Of a stretch of 64,000 nt of DNA, positions 17,255 through 26,862 are shown in pieces. Within the stretch, counting starts at the first letter, position 1. Every line of letters starts with the position of its first letter. The notes under the pieces are model-generated. The model was not told the DNA's origin, did no database searches, and saw only the letters and a program-made list of their open reading frames with translations. The translations under genes and the position numbers were made by a program. Source of the DNA: DASTBU01 sp035711845 (GTDB taxonomy: Bacteria; Acidobacteriota; Vicinamibacteria; Vicinamibacterales; 2-12-FULL-66-21); NCBI GenBank assembly GCA_035711845.1, contig DASTBU010000126.1:1-64000 (forward strand), given 5' to 3'.

Positions 17255-18304
17255 GTGCCGGCGGTCCGGACGGATCTGGCCGAACGCCTCCGCCCGTTGC
17301 AGACAACGCTCCGGCGTACGCTGGCGCGGGCCGACGTTCTCGCTGACATGACGCGCGTGGTCAACGCCAGCCTCGAGCCCGAACGGGTGGCCGAGGCGCT
17401 GGCGGCAGCCGTCTCCGCGTGGGTGCCCGCCTCGGGGTGGCTCGTGCTCGCCATCGACGATGGCGGCCGGGTTCGGACGATGGCGGCGAAGGGCCTGACG
17501 ACGGTGCTGGAACGCTCGGCGCAGGCGGTGGGGGACTGGGTGCTCCAGAGCGCGGAAGTGTTCGCGAGCGCGGATCTCGCCTCCGACACGCGCGTCGTAC
17601 GGCTCGACGTGGAGCCCGCGGCCGCGATCGGGTTCCCGCTGGCGTGTCGCGGGCGCACGGTGGGCGCGCTGATTGCCATCGACCGTGCACCGGCGACGCG
17701 ACAGCCGCGATTCGCGCCGGCGACGCTGGCCGCGCTGCGGTCGGCGCTCGAGCCCGGGGCGATCGCCCTCGACAACGCGCTGCGCGTGCAGCGCGCCGAG
17801 GCGCTGTCGGTGACCGACGATCTGACGCAGTTGTACAACTCGCGGTATCTGTCGCAGGTGCTGCGGCGGGAGACGAAGCGGGCGATTCGCAGCAGCCGCC
17901 CGCTCTCGCTGCTGTTCATCGACCTCGACGGCTTCAAGTCGATCAACGACTCGCACGGGCACCTGTTCGGCAGCCGGGCACTGGTCGAAGCGGCGGGCGT
18001 GATTCGCGCCAGCGCGCGCGAGACCGACGTCGTGGCCCGGTTCGGCGGCGACGAGTTCGCGCTGGTGCTGCCCGACACCGGCACGGATGGAGCCGTCTAC
18101 GTCGGGGAGCGCATCCGTGAGCGCCTTGCCGCACACAGGTTTCTGGAACGGGATGGGCTGGGCATAGCGCTCACCGCATCTGTCGGGGTTGCGACGCTGC
18201 CCGCGTCCGCCACGACGGCAGAGGGGCTGATCCAGGCCGCCGATCAGGCCATGTACGTCGTCAAGGATCGCGGCAAGAACGGCATCAGGGTCGCCGGGGC
18301 ATAG
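17255..18304 (+). CDS. GAF-GGDEF diguanylate cyclase
   Basis: This cytosolic protein (349 residues) probably makes cyclic di-GMP. A GAF-like sensor domain covers about residues 30-180; a GGDEF domain follows (about 190-345) with an intact catalytic RFGGDEFAL. An RETD motif lies five residues before GGDEF, the standard inhibitory I-site for product feedback. The start is GTG 17255, preceded by CAGGAG; an upstream open extension lacks similarity. It lies 9 bp before mreB, suggesting co-transcription with the rod-shape genes. Confidence 0.88.
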   Translation: MPAVRTDLAERLRPLQTTLRRTLARADVLADMTRVVNASLEPERVAEALAAAVSAWVPASGWLVLAIDDGGRVRTMAAKGLTTVLERSAQAVGDWVLQSAEVFASADLASDTRVVRLDVEPAAAIGFPLACRGRTVGALIAIDRAPATRQPRFAPATLAALRSALEPGAIALDNALRVQRAEALSVTDDLTQLYNSRYLSQVLRRETKRAIRSSRPLSLLFIDLDGFKSINDSHGHLFGSRALVEAAGVIRASARETDVVARFGGDEFALVLPDTGTDGAVYVGERIRERLAAHRFLERDGLGIALTASVGVATLPASATTAEGLIQAADQAMYVVKDRGKNGIRVAGA

Positions 18305-18313
18305 GAGTCGTTT

Positions 18314-19339
<1,026 letters not shown>

Positions 19340-19341
19340 TG

Positions 19342-19541
19342 CCGGGGCTCGGGTCTTGGTGTTCGGGACTCGGGAACTCCGCTTGGATCGTAAGGATGAG
19401 TAACGTCGTTCCGCGGGTAGGGCCTGCGTGCGAATGCGCCGAGACGCGAGTCCCGAGCCCCGAATCCCGAGCTCCGAGCCCCGAGTCCGGAGTTCCGAGC
19501 CCCGAATCCCGAGTCCCGAGCTTCGAATCCCGAGCACCGAA
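19342..19541. repeat. Inverted array of 7-8-bp units (CCCGAGC)
   Basis: The left arm (19342-19380) has CTCGGG/TTCGGG units; the right arm (19440-19541) repeats CCCGAGT/CCCGAGC/CCCGAAT about thirteen times. The arms are complementary and flank a 60 bp centre. The array separates mreB from mreC inside what is usually a tight operon. The right arm stays open in the mreC frame and gives a meaningless Pro-Ser-Glu-Arg repeat, which argues for the downstream mreC start. Confidence 0.85.
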
Positions 19542-20417
19542 GTGTTAGACATCCGCCAACGCACTGGCTACCTCTTCCTCGGCGTCATGCTGGGACACCT
19601 GATCCTGATTTCGGCCCAGGTGCAGTCGAAGACCGGTGTGCCGGTGCTCGAGAGCGTGACGTTCGGCGTGTTTTCGCGCGTGCAGCAGGCGACTGCGTCG
19701 GTCGTCAACGCCGTCCGCGGCGGCTGGGGCAACTACGTCGATCTGAGGGACGTCCGCGGCCAGAACGAATCATTGCGCCGGCAGCTGGCCGAGTTGGAGG
19801 TGCGGTTGCAGGAGCAGCGCGCGCTGGCCGAACGGGCGGGCCGGCTGCAGCAACTGATGGGCCTGCGGGCCAGCACGAGCCTGCAGACCATCGCAGCCGA
19901 GGTGATCGCCGCCAATCCCATCGCCGACATGTTGACGGTGACGATCGATCGCGGATCGGCCGACGGCGTCAGGCCGGACATGGCGGTCATCGCCCCCAAG
20001 GGGGTCGTCGGACGGGTGATTGGGCCGGTGTCGGCACACGCGGCGCGCGTGCAGCTCATTATCGACCGGGATGCTGCGGTTGGCGCGCTGACGGAACGGA
20101 CGAGGGCCGGCGGCGTCGTCCTGGGCGTGCAGGACAGGTCCAGGGCGCCGCTGCGGATGGATCTCGTGTCGAACCTCTCCGACGTGCAATCCGGTGACGT
20201 CGTGGTGGCGTCAGGGATCGACGGAATCTACCCGAAGGGGTTCGTCATCGGTACCGTGGAATCGTCGGAACCGGGTCCGCTGCTGAACCGCGTCATCACG
20301 GTACGGCCCGCGGTGGATTTCTCGGGCCTCGAAGAAGTGCTGGTGGTGCTCGTGCCGGCGCGCAGCGCGATGGCCGCCGATGCAACGGCGCCGTCCAAGC
20401 GGGGTGAGTCGAAGTGA
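19542..20417 (+). CDS. mreC: Rod shape-determining protein MreC
   Basis: Periplasmic scaffold of the elongasome. Of about 291 residues, a membrane helix lies at about 10-30 (GYLFLGVMLGHLILIS), a coiled coil at about 60-105, and the beta-barrel MreC core at about 115-275 (RGSADGVRPDMAVIAPKG, GDVVVASGIDGIYPKG). The start is taken as GTG 19542, directly after the repeat array; a longer open frame begins at 19428 but translates repeat DNA. The stop overlaps the mreD start by 4 nt (GTGA). Confidence 0.92.
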   Translation: MLDIRQRTGYLFLGVMLGHLILISAQVQSKTGVPVLESVTFGVFSRVQQATASVVNAVRGGWGNYVDLRDVRGQNESLRRQLAELEVRLQEQRALAERAGRLQQLMGLRASTSLQTIAAEVIAANPIADMLTVTIDRGSADGVRPDMAVIAPKGVVGRVIGPVSAHAARVQLIIDRDAAVGALTERTRAGGVVLGVQDRSRAPLRMDLVSNLSDVQSGDVVVASGIDGIYPKGFVIGTVESSEPGPLLNRVITVRPAVDFSGLEEVLVVLVPARSAMAADATAPSKRGESK

Positions 20418-20929
20418 GAGCGGCCGGTGTGCTGCTGGCGCTGACCGGAGCGCTGGCGCTGCAGACAACGCTGGCGGGGCTGTCGATCGGCGGGGTGGCC
20501 GTCAACCTGGTGCTCGTGGCCGTGGTCTACGCGGCGCTGGCCTTCGGACCGGTCATGGGGCTTCTCGCTGGCAGCGCGGGTGGACTGGCGCAGGACGCGC
20601 TGGCGGGCGGCGTCCTCGGCATCGGCGGGTTCTCGATGACGCTCGTCGGGTTCATGGTTGGCGTGCTGGGCGCGCAGTTCATCGTCTCCCAGCCGTTCCC
20701 GCGGCTCATCATGTTCGTGGGAGCGACCCTGGTCCACGAGCTGTGTTTTCAGGCGCTGTACTCGCTGGCGGAAGTCCGGGCGTTCCGGTTCGACTACACG
20801 GCCGTGCTGACGCAGGCCATGGTGAACGGGGTGATCGGGATCATCGCGTTTCAGATCGCCGAGGCCGGCCCCGAGTTGCTGGCGCGGCGCCGCGCGAGAG
20901 GCGCCAGCCTCAGCAGGAGGCGGTTCTAG
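20414..20929 (+). CDS. mreD: Rod shape-determining protein MreD
   Basis: A small integral membrane partner of MreC. It has 171 residues with five or six hydrophobic segments and few charges until an Arg-rich tail. Sequence alone is weakly conserved in this family, but position directly after mreC with a GTGA overlap and before mrdA makes the call secure. The stretch SQPFPRLIMFVGATLVHEL is typical. Confidence 0.88.
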   Translation: MRAAGVLLALTGALALQTTLAGLSIGGVAVNLVLVAVVYAALAFGPVMGLLAGSAGGLAQDALAGGVLGIGGFSMTLVGFMVGVLGAQFIVSQPFPRLIMFVGATLVHELCFQALYSLAEVRAFRFDYTAVLTQAMVNGVIGIIAFQIAEAGPELLARRRARGASLSRRRF

Positions 20930-20965
20930 GGTTCACGGACCCGACGGTGCCACGAACGGACCACG

Positions 20966-21062
20966 GTCGTCACGATGATCGGATGACACGATGAGCACGA
21001 TGGACCTTATTGGGAACGAGAACTCATCGAGTCATCCGATCATCGTGGCCATCGTGCCTGCC
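20966..21062. repeat. Inverted array of CGATGAT/GATGACAC units
   Basis: The left arm (about 20966-21002) reads CACGATGATCGGATGACACG and continues with GATGAGCACGATGG. The right arm (about 21026-21062) carries the complement, with TCATCCGATCATCGTGGCC. They flank about 25 bp. The same words recur at 61372-61440, 40 kb away. It sits between mreD and mrdA. Confidence 0.75.
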
Positions 21063-21122
21063 GTGAGCCCGTTTGTCGGACCGCTGCCGCCTGGCGTCGA
21101 GAACTGAAGAGATGGTCGACCC

Positions 21123-23021
21123 ATGAGCACGCACTTTGCCCCCGACGATCGCCGGAATCTGACGACCCGGCTGTCGCTCCTGCAGGGCGCCATTGCCGTC
21201 GTCTTCGCCCTGCTGGCGATCGGGTTCTGGGTGTTCCAGGTGGCACAGCACCAGAAGTTCCGGGAGATGGCCGAGAACAACCACACGCGGCGGCTGCCGA
21301 TGCCGGCGCCGCGCGGGATTCTCTTCGACAGGCACGGTACTGTCCTGGTCGACAACCAGTACATGTACAACATCACGCTCGATCGCGAGCAGTCGAGGAA
21401 CATCGGCGAGACCCTGCGGGTGCTCGAGCGGGCGACAGGCGTGCCCGAGGCGGATCTGCGGGAGACCCTGAACCGTCGTCGCGGCGAGCCGAGCTACAGG
21501 CCGCTGGTGCTCATCGAGAACGCGACGGAAGCACAGGTCATCGCCATGCTCGCCCGCAGGTCCGACCTGCCTGGCGTGAGTTTCGAAAATCTGCCGACCC
21601 GTAAGTATCCGGCCAGCGACATGGCCGCGCATCTCTTCGGGTATGTGAGCGAGGTGAACGAGGCGCAGCTGTCGCGGCCGGAATACGAGGGGCTCGAGGC
21701 AGGCGCGCGCGTCGGACAGGCGGGTGTCGAGCAGGCCTACAACAAGCTCCTGATGGGCACCGACGGAGGGCGCGCGGTCGCCGTCAACAGCCTCGGCCGC
21801 GAAATCTTCGAGGTAGACAAGGACTACCCGCTCGAGGGCCGTCGCCTGCAGCTGACGATCGACGCCGACGTACAGCGTGCCACGGAGGAGGGATTCCGCC
21901 ACTTCAAGTACAACGGGGCCGCGGTGATCGTGGATCCCCGTTCGGGAGAGATCCTGTCGCTCGTGAGCCTTCCGGCTTACGACCCGAACGAGTTCGCGCT
22001 CGGGATCGATCCGGCCACGTGGCGTTCGTTGACGACCGACCGGCTGCGGCCGCTACAGAACCGCGCCCTGCAGGGGAGGTACTCGCCCGGGTCCACGTTC
22101 AAGATCGCCGTGGCCGTTGCCGCGCTCGAAGAAGGCGTCATCACCCCGGAGCGGCAGGTGTTCTGCCCCGGTGGCGCGAATTTCTACGGCCGCTTCTTCA
22201 ATTGCTGGCTGGCCGGCGGCCACGGTAGCGTCAACATGCGCCACGCCCTGGAGCGGTCGTGCAACACCTACTTCTATACGATCGGCAACATGCTCGGCGT
22301 CGACAGGATTCACAAGTGGTCGTCGCTGCTCGGGCTGGGAGAGCCGAGCGGCATCGATCTGCCCAACGAGGTCCGTGGCCTCGTGCCGTCGACCGAGTGG
22401 AAACAACGGGTGATGAAGGAGAAGTGGTATCCCGGCGAGACGATCTCCGTGGCGATCGGGCAGGGACAGGTCAGCGTCACGCCACTGTCGATGGCGGTGA
22501 TGATGATGACGGTCGCCAACGGCGGCACGCGCTACACGCCGCACGTGCTCAAGGCCGTGGACGAAGGGAAGGGATGGACGCCTGTTCCGGCGCCGCCCCC
22601 GCAGTCTGTGGCCCATATGAAGCAGTCGACGGTTGACGCGCTGCACGAAGGGTTGTGGATGGTCGTGAACGCCGCCGGCACGGGCGGACGCGGCAAAATC
22701 GTCGGGTACAACGTGGCCGGGAAGACCGGCACCGCGCAGGTCGTGTCGAACCAGGGCAGGGCAGCCGCCGCCCGCGCGGGCGTGGACGTCCGCGATCACG
22801 GCTGGTTCGTCTTCTTTGCACCGCACGACAAACCGGAGATCGCCGGCGTCATCTTCGCCGAGCATGCGGAGCACGGTTATCTCGGGGCGCCCATCGCGAA
22901 GTACGCGATGGAGACGTATTTCGCGAAGAAGGAAGGACGGCCGCTCCCGTCGCTTCAGACGCCGGCCCCGCCGGTGATTGCCGCAACGACCGCGACGGCG
23001 ACACCGGGCCAGAACAGGTGA
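21123..23021 (+). CDS. mrdA: Penicillin-binding protein 2 (elongation transpeptidase)
   Basis: Inner-membrane class B PBP that cross-links peptidoglycan during elongation with RodA. Its 632 residues include an N-terminal helix (about 18-38), a PBP dimer/pedestal domain (about 60-230) and a transpeptidase domain (about 265-610). Active-site motifs are intact: SPGSTFK (nucleophile Ser), SCN in ERSCNTYFY, and KTG in GKTGTAQ. The Cys in VFCPGG and another near FFNCW resemble the paired cysteines common in this family. A GAAGAGATGG stretch precedes ATG. Confidence 0.95.
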   Translation: MSTHFAPDDRRNLTTRLSLLQGAIAVVFALLAIGFWVFQVAQHQKFREMAENNHTRRLPMPAPRGILFDRHGTVLVDNQYMYNITLDREQSRNIGETLRVLERATGVPEADLRETLNRRRGEPSYRPLVLIENATEAQVIAMLARRSDLPGVSFENLPTRKYPASDMAAHLFGYVSEVNEAQLSRPEYEGLEAGARVGQAGVEQAYNKLLMGTDGGRAVAVNSLGREIFEVDKDYPLEGRRLQLTIDADVQRATEEGFRHFKYNGAAVIVDPRSGEILSLVSLPAYDPNEFALGIDPATWRSLTTDRLRPLQNRALQGRYSPGSTFKIAVAVAALEEGVITPERQVFCPGGANFYGRFFNCWLAGGHGSVNMRHALERSCNTYFYTIGNMLGVDRIHKWSSLLGLGEPSGIDLPNEVRGLVPSTEWKQRVMKEKWYPGETISVAIGQGQVSVTPLSMAVMMMTVANGGTRYTPHVLKAVDEGKGWTPVPAPPPQSVAHMKQSTVDALHEGLWMVVNAAGTGGRGKIVGYNVAGKTGTAQVVSNQGRAAAARAGVDVRDHGWFVFFAPHDKPEIAGVIFAEHAEHGYLGAPIAKYAMETYFAKKEGRPLPSLQTPAPPVIAATTATATPGQNR

Positions 23022-23030
23022 GGCCCGACG

Positions 23031-23072
23031 GGAAACTGGAAACTGGAAACTGGTAACTGGAAACTGGTAACT
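23031..23072. repeat. Direct array of 7-bp units (GGAAACT/GGTAACT)
   Basis: About six copies of the heptamer GGAAACT or GGTAACT run up to the rodA start codon. Only one arm is present. It separates mrdA from rodA by about 50 bp where these genes usually overlap. Confidence 0.8.
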
Positions 23073-24179
23073 GTGTTCGAACGCCGCCTGATATTCCACG
23101 TCGACTGGCTCCTCCTGGGGGCCCTGCTGCTCATCACGGGCATCGGCGTCGCCATGATCTACAGCACGACGTTCGTCGCCGTCGGCGACGGCGGGCACGC
23201 GGGGCCACAGGTGCGCACGCAGATCTACGCGCTCATCATCGGGCTCATCGCGCTGCTGGTGTGCCTGATGATCGACTACCGGGTGCTGGCGGAGAACTCC
23301 CTGGTGCTCTACGGCGGTCTGCTCGCGCTGCTGCTGTTCGTGCTCTTCAAGGGCTCGACCCAGTTCAACGCGACCCGCTGGATCGCGATCGGGCCCTTCA
23401 ACCTTCAACCCTCGGAATTCGGCCGGATCATGGTCGCGCTGATGCTGGCGATGTACTTCGGCGAGAACCGCCGCGGGGCGCGCAGCGTCAGCGACCTCGC
23501 CCTCGGCGGCTTGTTCACGGCTGTTCCCATGCTGCTCATCGCGCGCCAGCCGGACCTGGGCACCGCCGTCACCCTGATTCCCGTCTTTCTCGGCGTGGCC
23601 TATCTCGCGGGCATGCGGATGCGCCTGCTCGGCGTGATCGCGCTCATCGCCCTGCTGATGGCGCCCTTCGCGTGGCAGTTCGCGCTCAAGGATTATCAGA
23701 AGACACGTATCACGACGTTCGTGAACCCGGAGAAGGATCCGCGCGGCGACGGATATCAGCAGATCCAGGCGCGGATCACGGTCGGATCGGGCGGCTTGAC
23801 CGGCAAGGGGTTCATGAAAGGCACGCAGGGGCAGTACAAGTTCCTGCCGGTCGCTCACAACGACTTCATTTTCTCCGTGCTGGCCGAGGAGAAAGGCTTC
23901 ATCGGCGTGCTCGCCGCGCTCGGCCTCTATCTGTTCGTCATCCTGCGCTCGCTCGAGGCCGCCCGCCTCTCGAAGGATCGATTGGGGGCGTACCTGGTCG
24001 CAGGCATCATCGCCGGGTTCTCGTTTCAGGTCATCTACAACATTGCCATGTCGGCCGGCCTCGCGCCGGTCAAAGGCATCACGCTGCCGTTGATGAGCTA
24101 TGGCGGGTCCTCGCTCATTGCAACGCTGGCATCCTTCGGCTTGATCCTCAATGTGAGGATGAGGCGATTCACGAACTGA
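23073..24179 (+). CDS. rodA: Rod shape-determining glycosyltransferase RodA
   Basis: SEDS-family peptidoglycan polymerase of the elongasome, partner of PBP2. It is 368 residues long with about ten hydrophobic helices. Family motifs include FNATRWIAIGPFNLQPSE, RQPDLGTAVTLIPVFLG, GKGFMKGTQGQYKFLPVAHN (putative catalytic region), EEKGFIG, and SYGGSSLIA near the end. The start is GTG 23073, directly at the end of a heptamer array that replaces any normal ribosome site; an upstream site cannot be named. Confidence 0.94.
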   Translation: MFERRLIFHVDWLLLGALLLITGIGVAMIYSTTFVAVGDGGHAGPQVRTQIYALIIGLIALLVCLMIDYRVLAENSLVLYGGLLALLLFVLFKGSTQFNATRWIAIGPFNLQPSEFGRIMVALMLAMYFGENRRGARSVSDLALGGLFTAVPMLLIARQPDLGTAVTLIPVFLGVAYLAGMRMRLLGVIALIALLMAPFAWQFALKDYQKTRITTFVNPEKDPRGDGYQQIQARITVGSGGLTGKGFMKGTQGQYKFLPVAHNDFIFSVLAEEKGFIGVLAALGLYLFVILRSLEAARLSKDRLGAYLVAGIIAGFSFQVIYNIAMSAGLAPVKGITLPLMSYGGSSLIATLASFGLILNVRMRRFTN

Positions 24180-24312
24180 CGGTCGCGCATGACGCTTGAC
24201 CTGCTCCTCGTTTTCGCTGCCTGGCAGCTGGCCGCCCTGATGGCAGGCCCGCTGGCCGTCCGCGCCGGCGTTGAGCAAGCGTGCGCACCCGCATTTCCCC
24301 GGAGCTTCTTCA

Positions 24313-25974
24313 ATGAACAAGGAGATGATCATCTCCTCCAGCGACCTCGAAACGCGGGTCGCAATCCTCGAGGACGATCAGGTCGTCGAGGTCTTCATCG
24401 AGCGCGAGCGGCAGCGCGGCGTCGTTGGCAACATCTACAAGGGCCGGGTCTCGAAAGTCCTCCCCGGCATGCAGTCCTCCTTCATTGACATCGGGCTGGA
24501 GCGCGATGCGTTCCTGTACGTCTCCGAGGTCGTCAATACCGTCGAAGAGTTCGAGCGCCTCGAGTCGGGCGACGACGAGGAGGCCGAGCCGGAGCTGGGC
24601 GAGGCGCCGATCCCCGTAGGCGCGGTTGCGGGGGAGTCCGGCGCCGACGACGACGCGGCGGCCGCGGAGTCCCTGGCCACCCAGCCGGGAGCGCCCGCGA
24701 AAGAGGGCCGGCCGGAACGCCGCGGGCGCGATCGCGACCGCGATCGGGATCGGCCACAGCCGAAGATCGAGGACCTGCTGAAGGAAGGGCAGGAGGTCCT
24801 GGTGCAGGTGGTCAAGGAACCTCTGGGCACCAAGGGCGCCAGGCTGACGTCCCACGTCAGCATGCCCGGGCGGTTCCTCGTCTTCATGCCCACCGTGGAC
24901 CATGTCGGGGTTTCGCGCAAAATCGACTCGCGCGAAGAGCGCGGGCGGCTGCGCGGCATCGTCCGCGAGTTCCGCGAGCAGCACGGGTTCACCGGCGGCG
25001 TCATCATCCGCACGGCCGCTGCAGCCAGGTCGAAAGAGGACATCGTCAGCGACCTCGCCTACTTCCATCAGGTCTGGACCGAGATCCGCCAGAAGATGGA
25101 CGCGCGCCGTCCGCCGGCGCTCCTGTTCCAGGAGCAGAGCCTCGTCACCAAGCTGCTTCGCGATCTCCTGACCGACGACTACACCGCGATCCGAATCGAC
25201 AACGAGCAGGAGTACAGGCGCGTGATGGCGCTCGTCGAGCGCATCATGCCGTCGCTGGTGCCTCGCGTGAAGCTGTATGCGAAGGACTATCCGATCCTGG
25301 AGGAGTACGGCGTTCAGGGCGAGATCGACAAGGCCCTGCGGAGCAAGGTGTGGCTGAAGTCCGGGGGCTATCTGGTCATCAACCAGACCGAGGCGCTCGT
25401 CGCCATCGACGTCAACACCGGTCGCTACGTAGGCAAGCGGACCGGGCGCCTCGAAGACACGATCGTCAAGACGAACCTCGAGGCCGTGACGGAAATCGTC
25501 CGGCAGCTTCGACTCCGCGACCTGGGAGGGATCATCGTGCTCGACCTGATCGACATGGAGGAGAAGAAGAACCGGCAGAAGGTGTTCCAGGAAGTCGAGA
25601 AGGAGCTGCGCAAGGATCGCTCGCCGTCCAAGGCCGTGCAGGTCTCCGACTTCGGGCTCGTGATCGTCACACGCAAGCGCGTGAAGCAGAGTCTGGAGCG
25701 TCAGCTCACCGAGCCGTGCCCGTATTGCTCGGGCTCCGGCTCAATCAAGTCCGCTTCGACGATCTGTTACGAAATCCTGACCGAAATGCGCAAGATCGGA
25801 CCGGAACTGGACGGCCGGGGTGTGATCCTGCGCGTCAACCCCGATATCGCGCGGGCGCTCAAGGAAGAAGAGAGCATCGTGCTGAGGGAGCTGGAGGAAA
25901 CGCTCGGAAGGCCGGTCACCATCAAGCCCGACGTACACCTGCATCACGAGCAGTTCGACGTAATGGCGACGTAG
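24313..25974 (+). CDS. rng: Ribonuclease G/E family endoribonuclease
   Basis: This enzyme cleaves single-stranded, often A/U-rich RNA during rRNA maturation and mRNA decay. It has 553 residues. The S1 domain begins at about residue 35 (GNIYKGRVSKVLPGMQSSF) but is interrupted by an insert of about 80 residues that is acidic and then has an Arg-Asp repeat (RDRDRDRDRP). The RNase H-like and DNase I-like core follows: AIDVNTGRYVGKR and IVLDLIDME carry the catalytic metal-binding acids, and CPYCSGSG is the zinc link. The length fits RNase G with the insert rather than long RNase E. ATG 24313 is chosen from the conserved MNKEMIIS start. Confidence 0.9.
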   Translation: MNKEMIISSSDLETRVAILEDDQVVEVFIERERQRGVVGNIYKGRVSKVLPGMQSSFIDIGLERDAFLYVSEVVNTVEEFERLESGDDEEAEPELGEAPIPVGAVAGESGADDDAAAAESLATQPGAPAKEGRPERRGRDRDRDRDRPQPKIEDLLKEGQEVLVQVVKEPLGTKGARLTSHVSMPGRFLVFMPTVDHVGVSRKIDSREERGRLRGIVREFREQHGFTGGVIIRTAAAARSKEDIVSDLAYFHQVWTEIRQKMDARRPPALLFQEQSLVTKLLRDLLTDDYTAIRIDNEQEYRRVMALVERIMPSLVPRVKLYAKDYPILEEYGVQGEIDKALRSKVWLKSGGYLVINQTEALVAIDVNTGRYVGKRTGRLEDTIVKTNLEAVTEIVRQLRLRDLGGIIVLDLIDMEEKKNRQKVFQEVEKELRKDRSPSKAVQVSDFGLVIVTRKRVKQSLERQLTEPCPYCSGSGSIKSASTICYEILTEMRKIGPELDGRGVILRVNPDIARALKEEESIVLRELEETLGRPVTIKPDVHLHHEQFDVMAT

Positions 25975-25983
25975 GCCGCGAAC

Positions 25984-26036
25984 AGTGGTCGGTGTCCCGT
26001 GGTCCGTCGCCACGGACCACGAGACGCACTACGGGC
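25984..26036. repeat. Short inverted array of GTGGTCC units
   Basis: TGGTCGGTGTCCCGTGGTCC is followed by GTCGCCACGGACCACGAGAC, two opposed arms of about 20 bp. Related words (GTCCGTGGTCCGT / ACGGATCACGGACC) occur at 39649-39690. It lies between the convergent rng gene and a minus-strand secreted-protein gene. Confidence 0.6.
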
Positions 26037-26049
26037 CGCGGGCGGCGAG

Positions 26050-26538
26050 TTACGGTTGCGCTGCGCTCGAGGCGGGGAGGTGGATCAGGAAGTGGTTCCC
26101 CCCGCGGTTGATCCAGACCCTGAGATACTCGTTTCCACGAAGCATCTGGACCTTCGATCCCCCCGACGCCGGGGGCGCATCCTTCACCACCATCTTGATT
26201 TCGGTCTGCGGGACGATGCTGACGACCTCGCGCCCGCGGACGGTCCCCCCCTGCACGAACTCCACCCAGCGCTCGAGGTCCTTGGAGATGCCGCGGGCGT
26301 CGGGACTGGCGGTCTGGGCGGTGAGCCTGACCTGGTAGCGTCCGGCCGCAAGCGGCTTTCCGTCGGCCATCACCGCCCGCGTGATTCGGACGGTTCCGAG
26401 CGCCAGCTCGCCGGTCGGGACTTGAGGCGCGGGGGCGGTGTTCGGCTGCTGGTTTGGTGTCTGATGCTGCGCCGAAGCGTCGCTCGCCACGAACAGCGAC
26501 GCTGCCAGCATCCCAACCAGAACCCACTGCTTTTTCAT
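26050..26538 (-). CDS. Secreted protein of unknown function
   Basis: A 162-residue exported protein. MKKQWVLVGMLAASLFVASDASAQ is a classical Sec signal peptide ending in an Ala-x-Ala cleavage site. After a Pro/Gln-rich linker, about 115 residues of mainly beta character follow, with no cysteine and no family I can name; the AAGRYQVRLTAQ stretch is reminiscent of carboxypeptidase-regulatory or transthyretin-like folds. ATG 26538 is chosen because it begins the signal peptide. A TATAAT box lies on the minus strand around 26605-26610, about 65 nt upstream. Confidence 0.75.
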   Translation of the reverse strand: MKKQWVLVGMLAASLFVASDASAQHQTPNQQPNTAPAPQVPTGELALGTVRITRAVMADGKPLAAGRYQVRLTAQTASPDARGISKDLERWVEFVQGGTVRGREVVSIVPQTEIKMVVKDAPPASGGSKVQMLRGNEYLRVWINRGGNHFLIHLPASSAAQP

Positions 26539-26862
26539 GACGGCACTCTCCTGGACGACGTGGTGCAGACACGGGACGTGTCCCGGCACGCGACAGCACA
26601 ACCATTATATCGGCTTGCCGGCGAACGGAGATAGCAAGGGAGGGGCCAGTTCGACTCGGCTGCCTCTGTGCCGGGTGCCTGGTACGGGGGTGCCGTGGAC
26701 GCGACGGCGTGGCGGGAAATACTACGGCTGAGGCATTGTTTCACTACGCCGACTCTTCCGGCACTGAGTAAGGGCGTCCGGCACCAGACACCGCCTGTAC
26801 CAAGGCACCAGGCCCAGGCCGTCCCGGGCACCCAGGCCCCCCGCAGGAGGCACGACGACCAC
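26539..26862. repeat. Gene-free spacer with inverted array of GGTGCC units
   Basis: This spacer holds the promoter region of the secreted-protein gene (TATAAT, minus strand, about 26605) and an array. The left arm at about 26668-26697 repeats GGGTGCCTGG-like units; the right arm at about 26780-26840 repeats the complement (GGCACCAG, GGCACCC, CCCAGGC). The centre is about 85 bp. No coding signal is seen. Confidence 0.6.

Noticed and set aside
19428..19541. Longer MreC with a Pro-Ser-Glu-Arg repeat N-terminus
   Set aside because: The extension is translated repeat DNA, which occurs in other spacers as non-coding; the family start matches GTG 19542.
24189..24488. Small plus-strand frame between rodA and rng
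   Set aside because: Hydrophobic at the start but it overlaps the rng coding region in another frame and has no family similarity.
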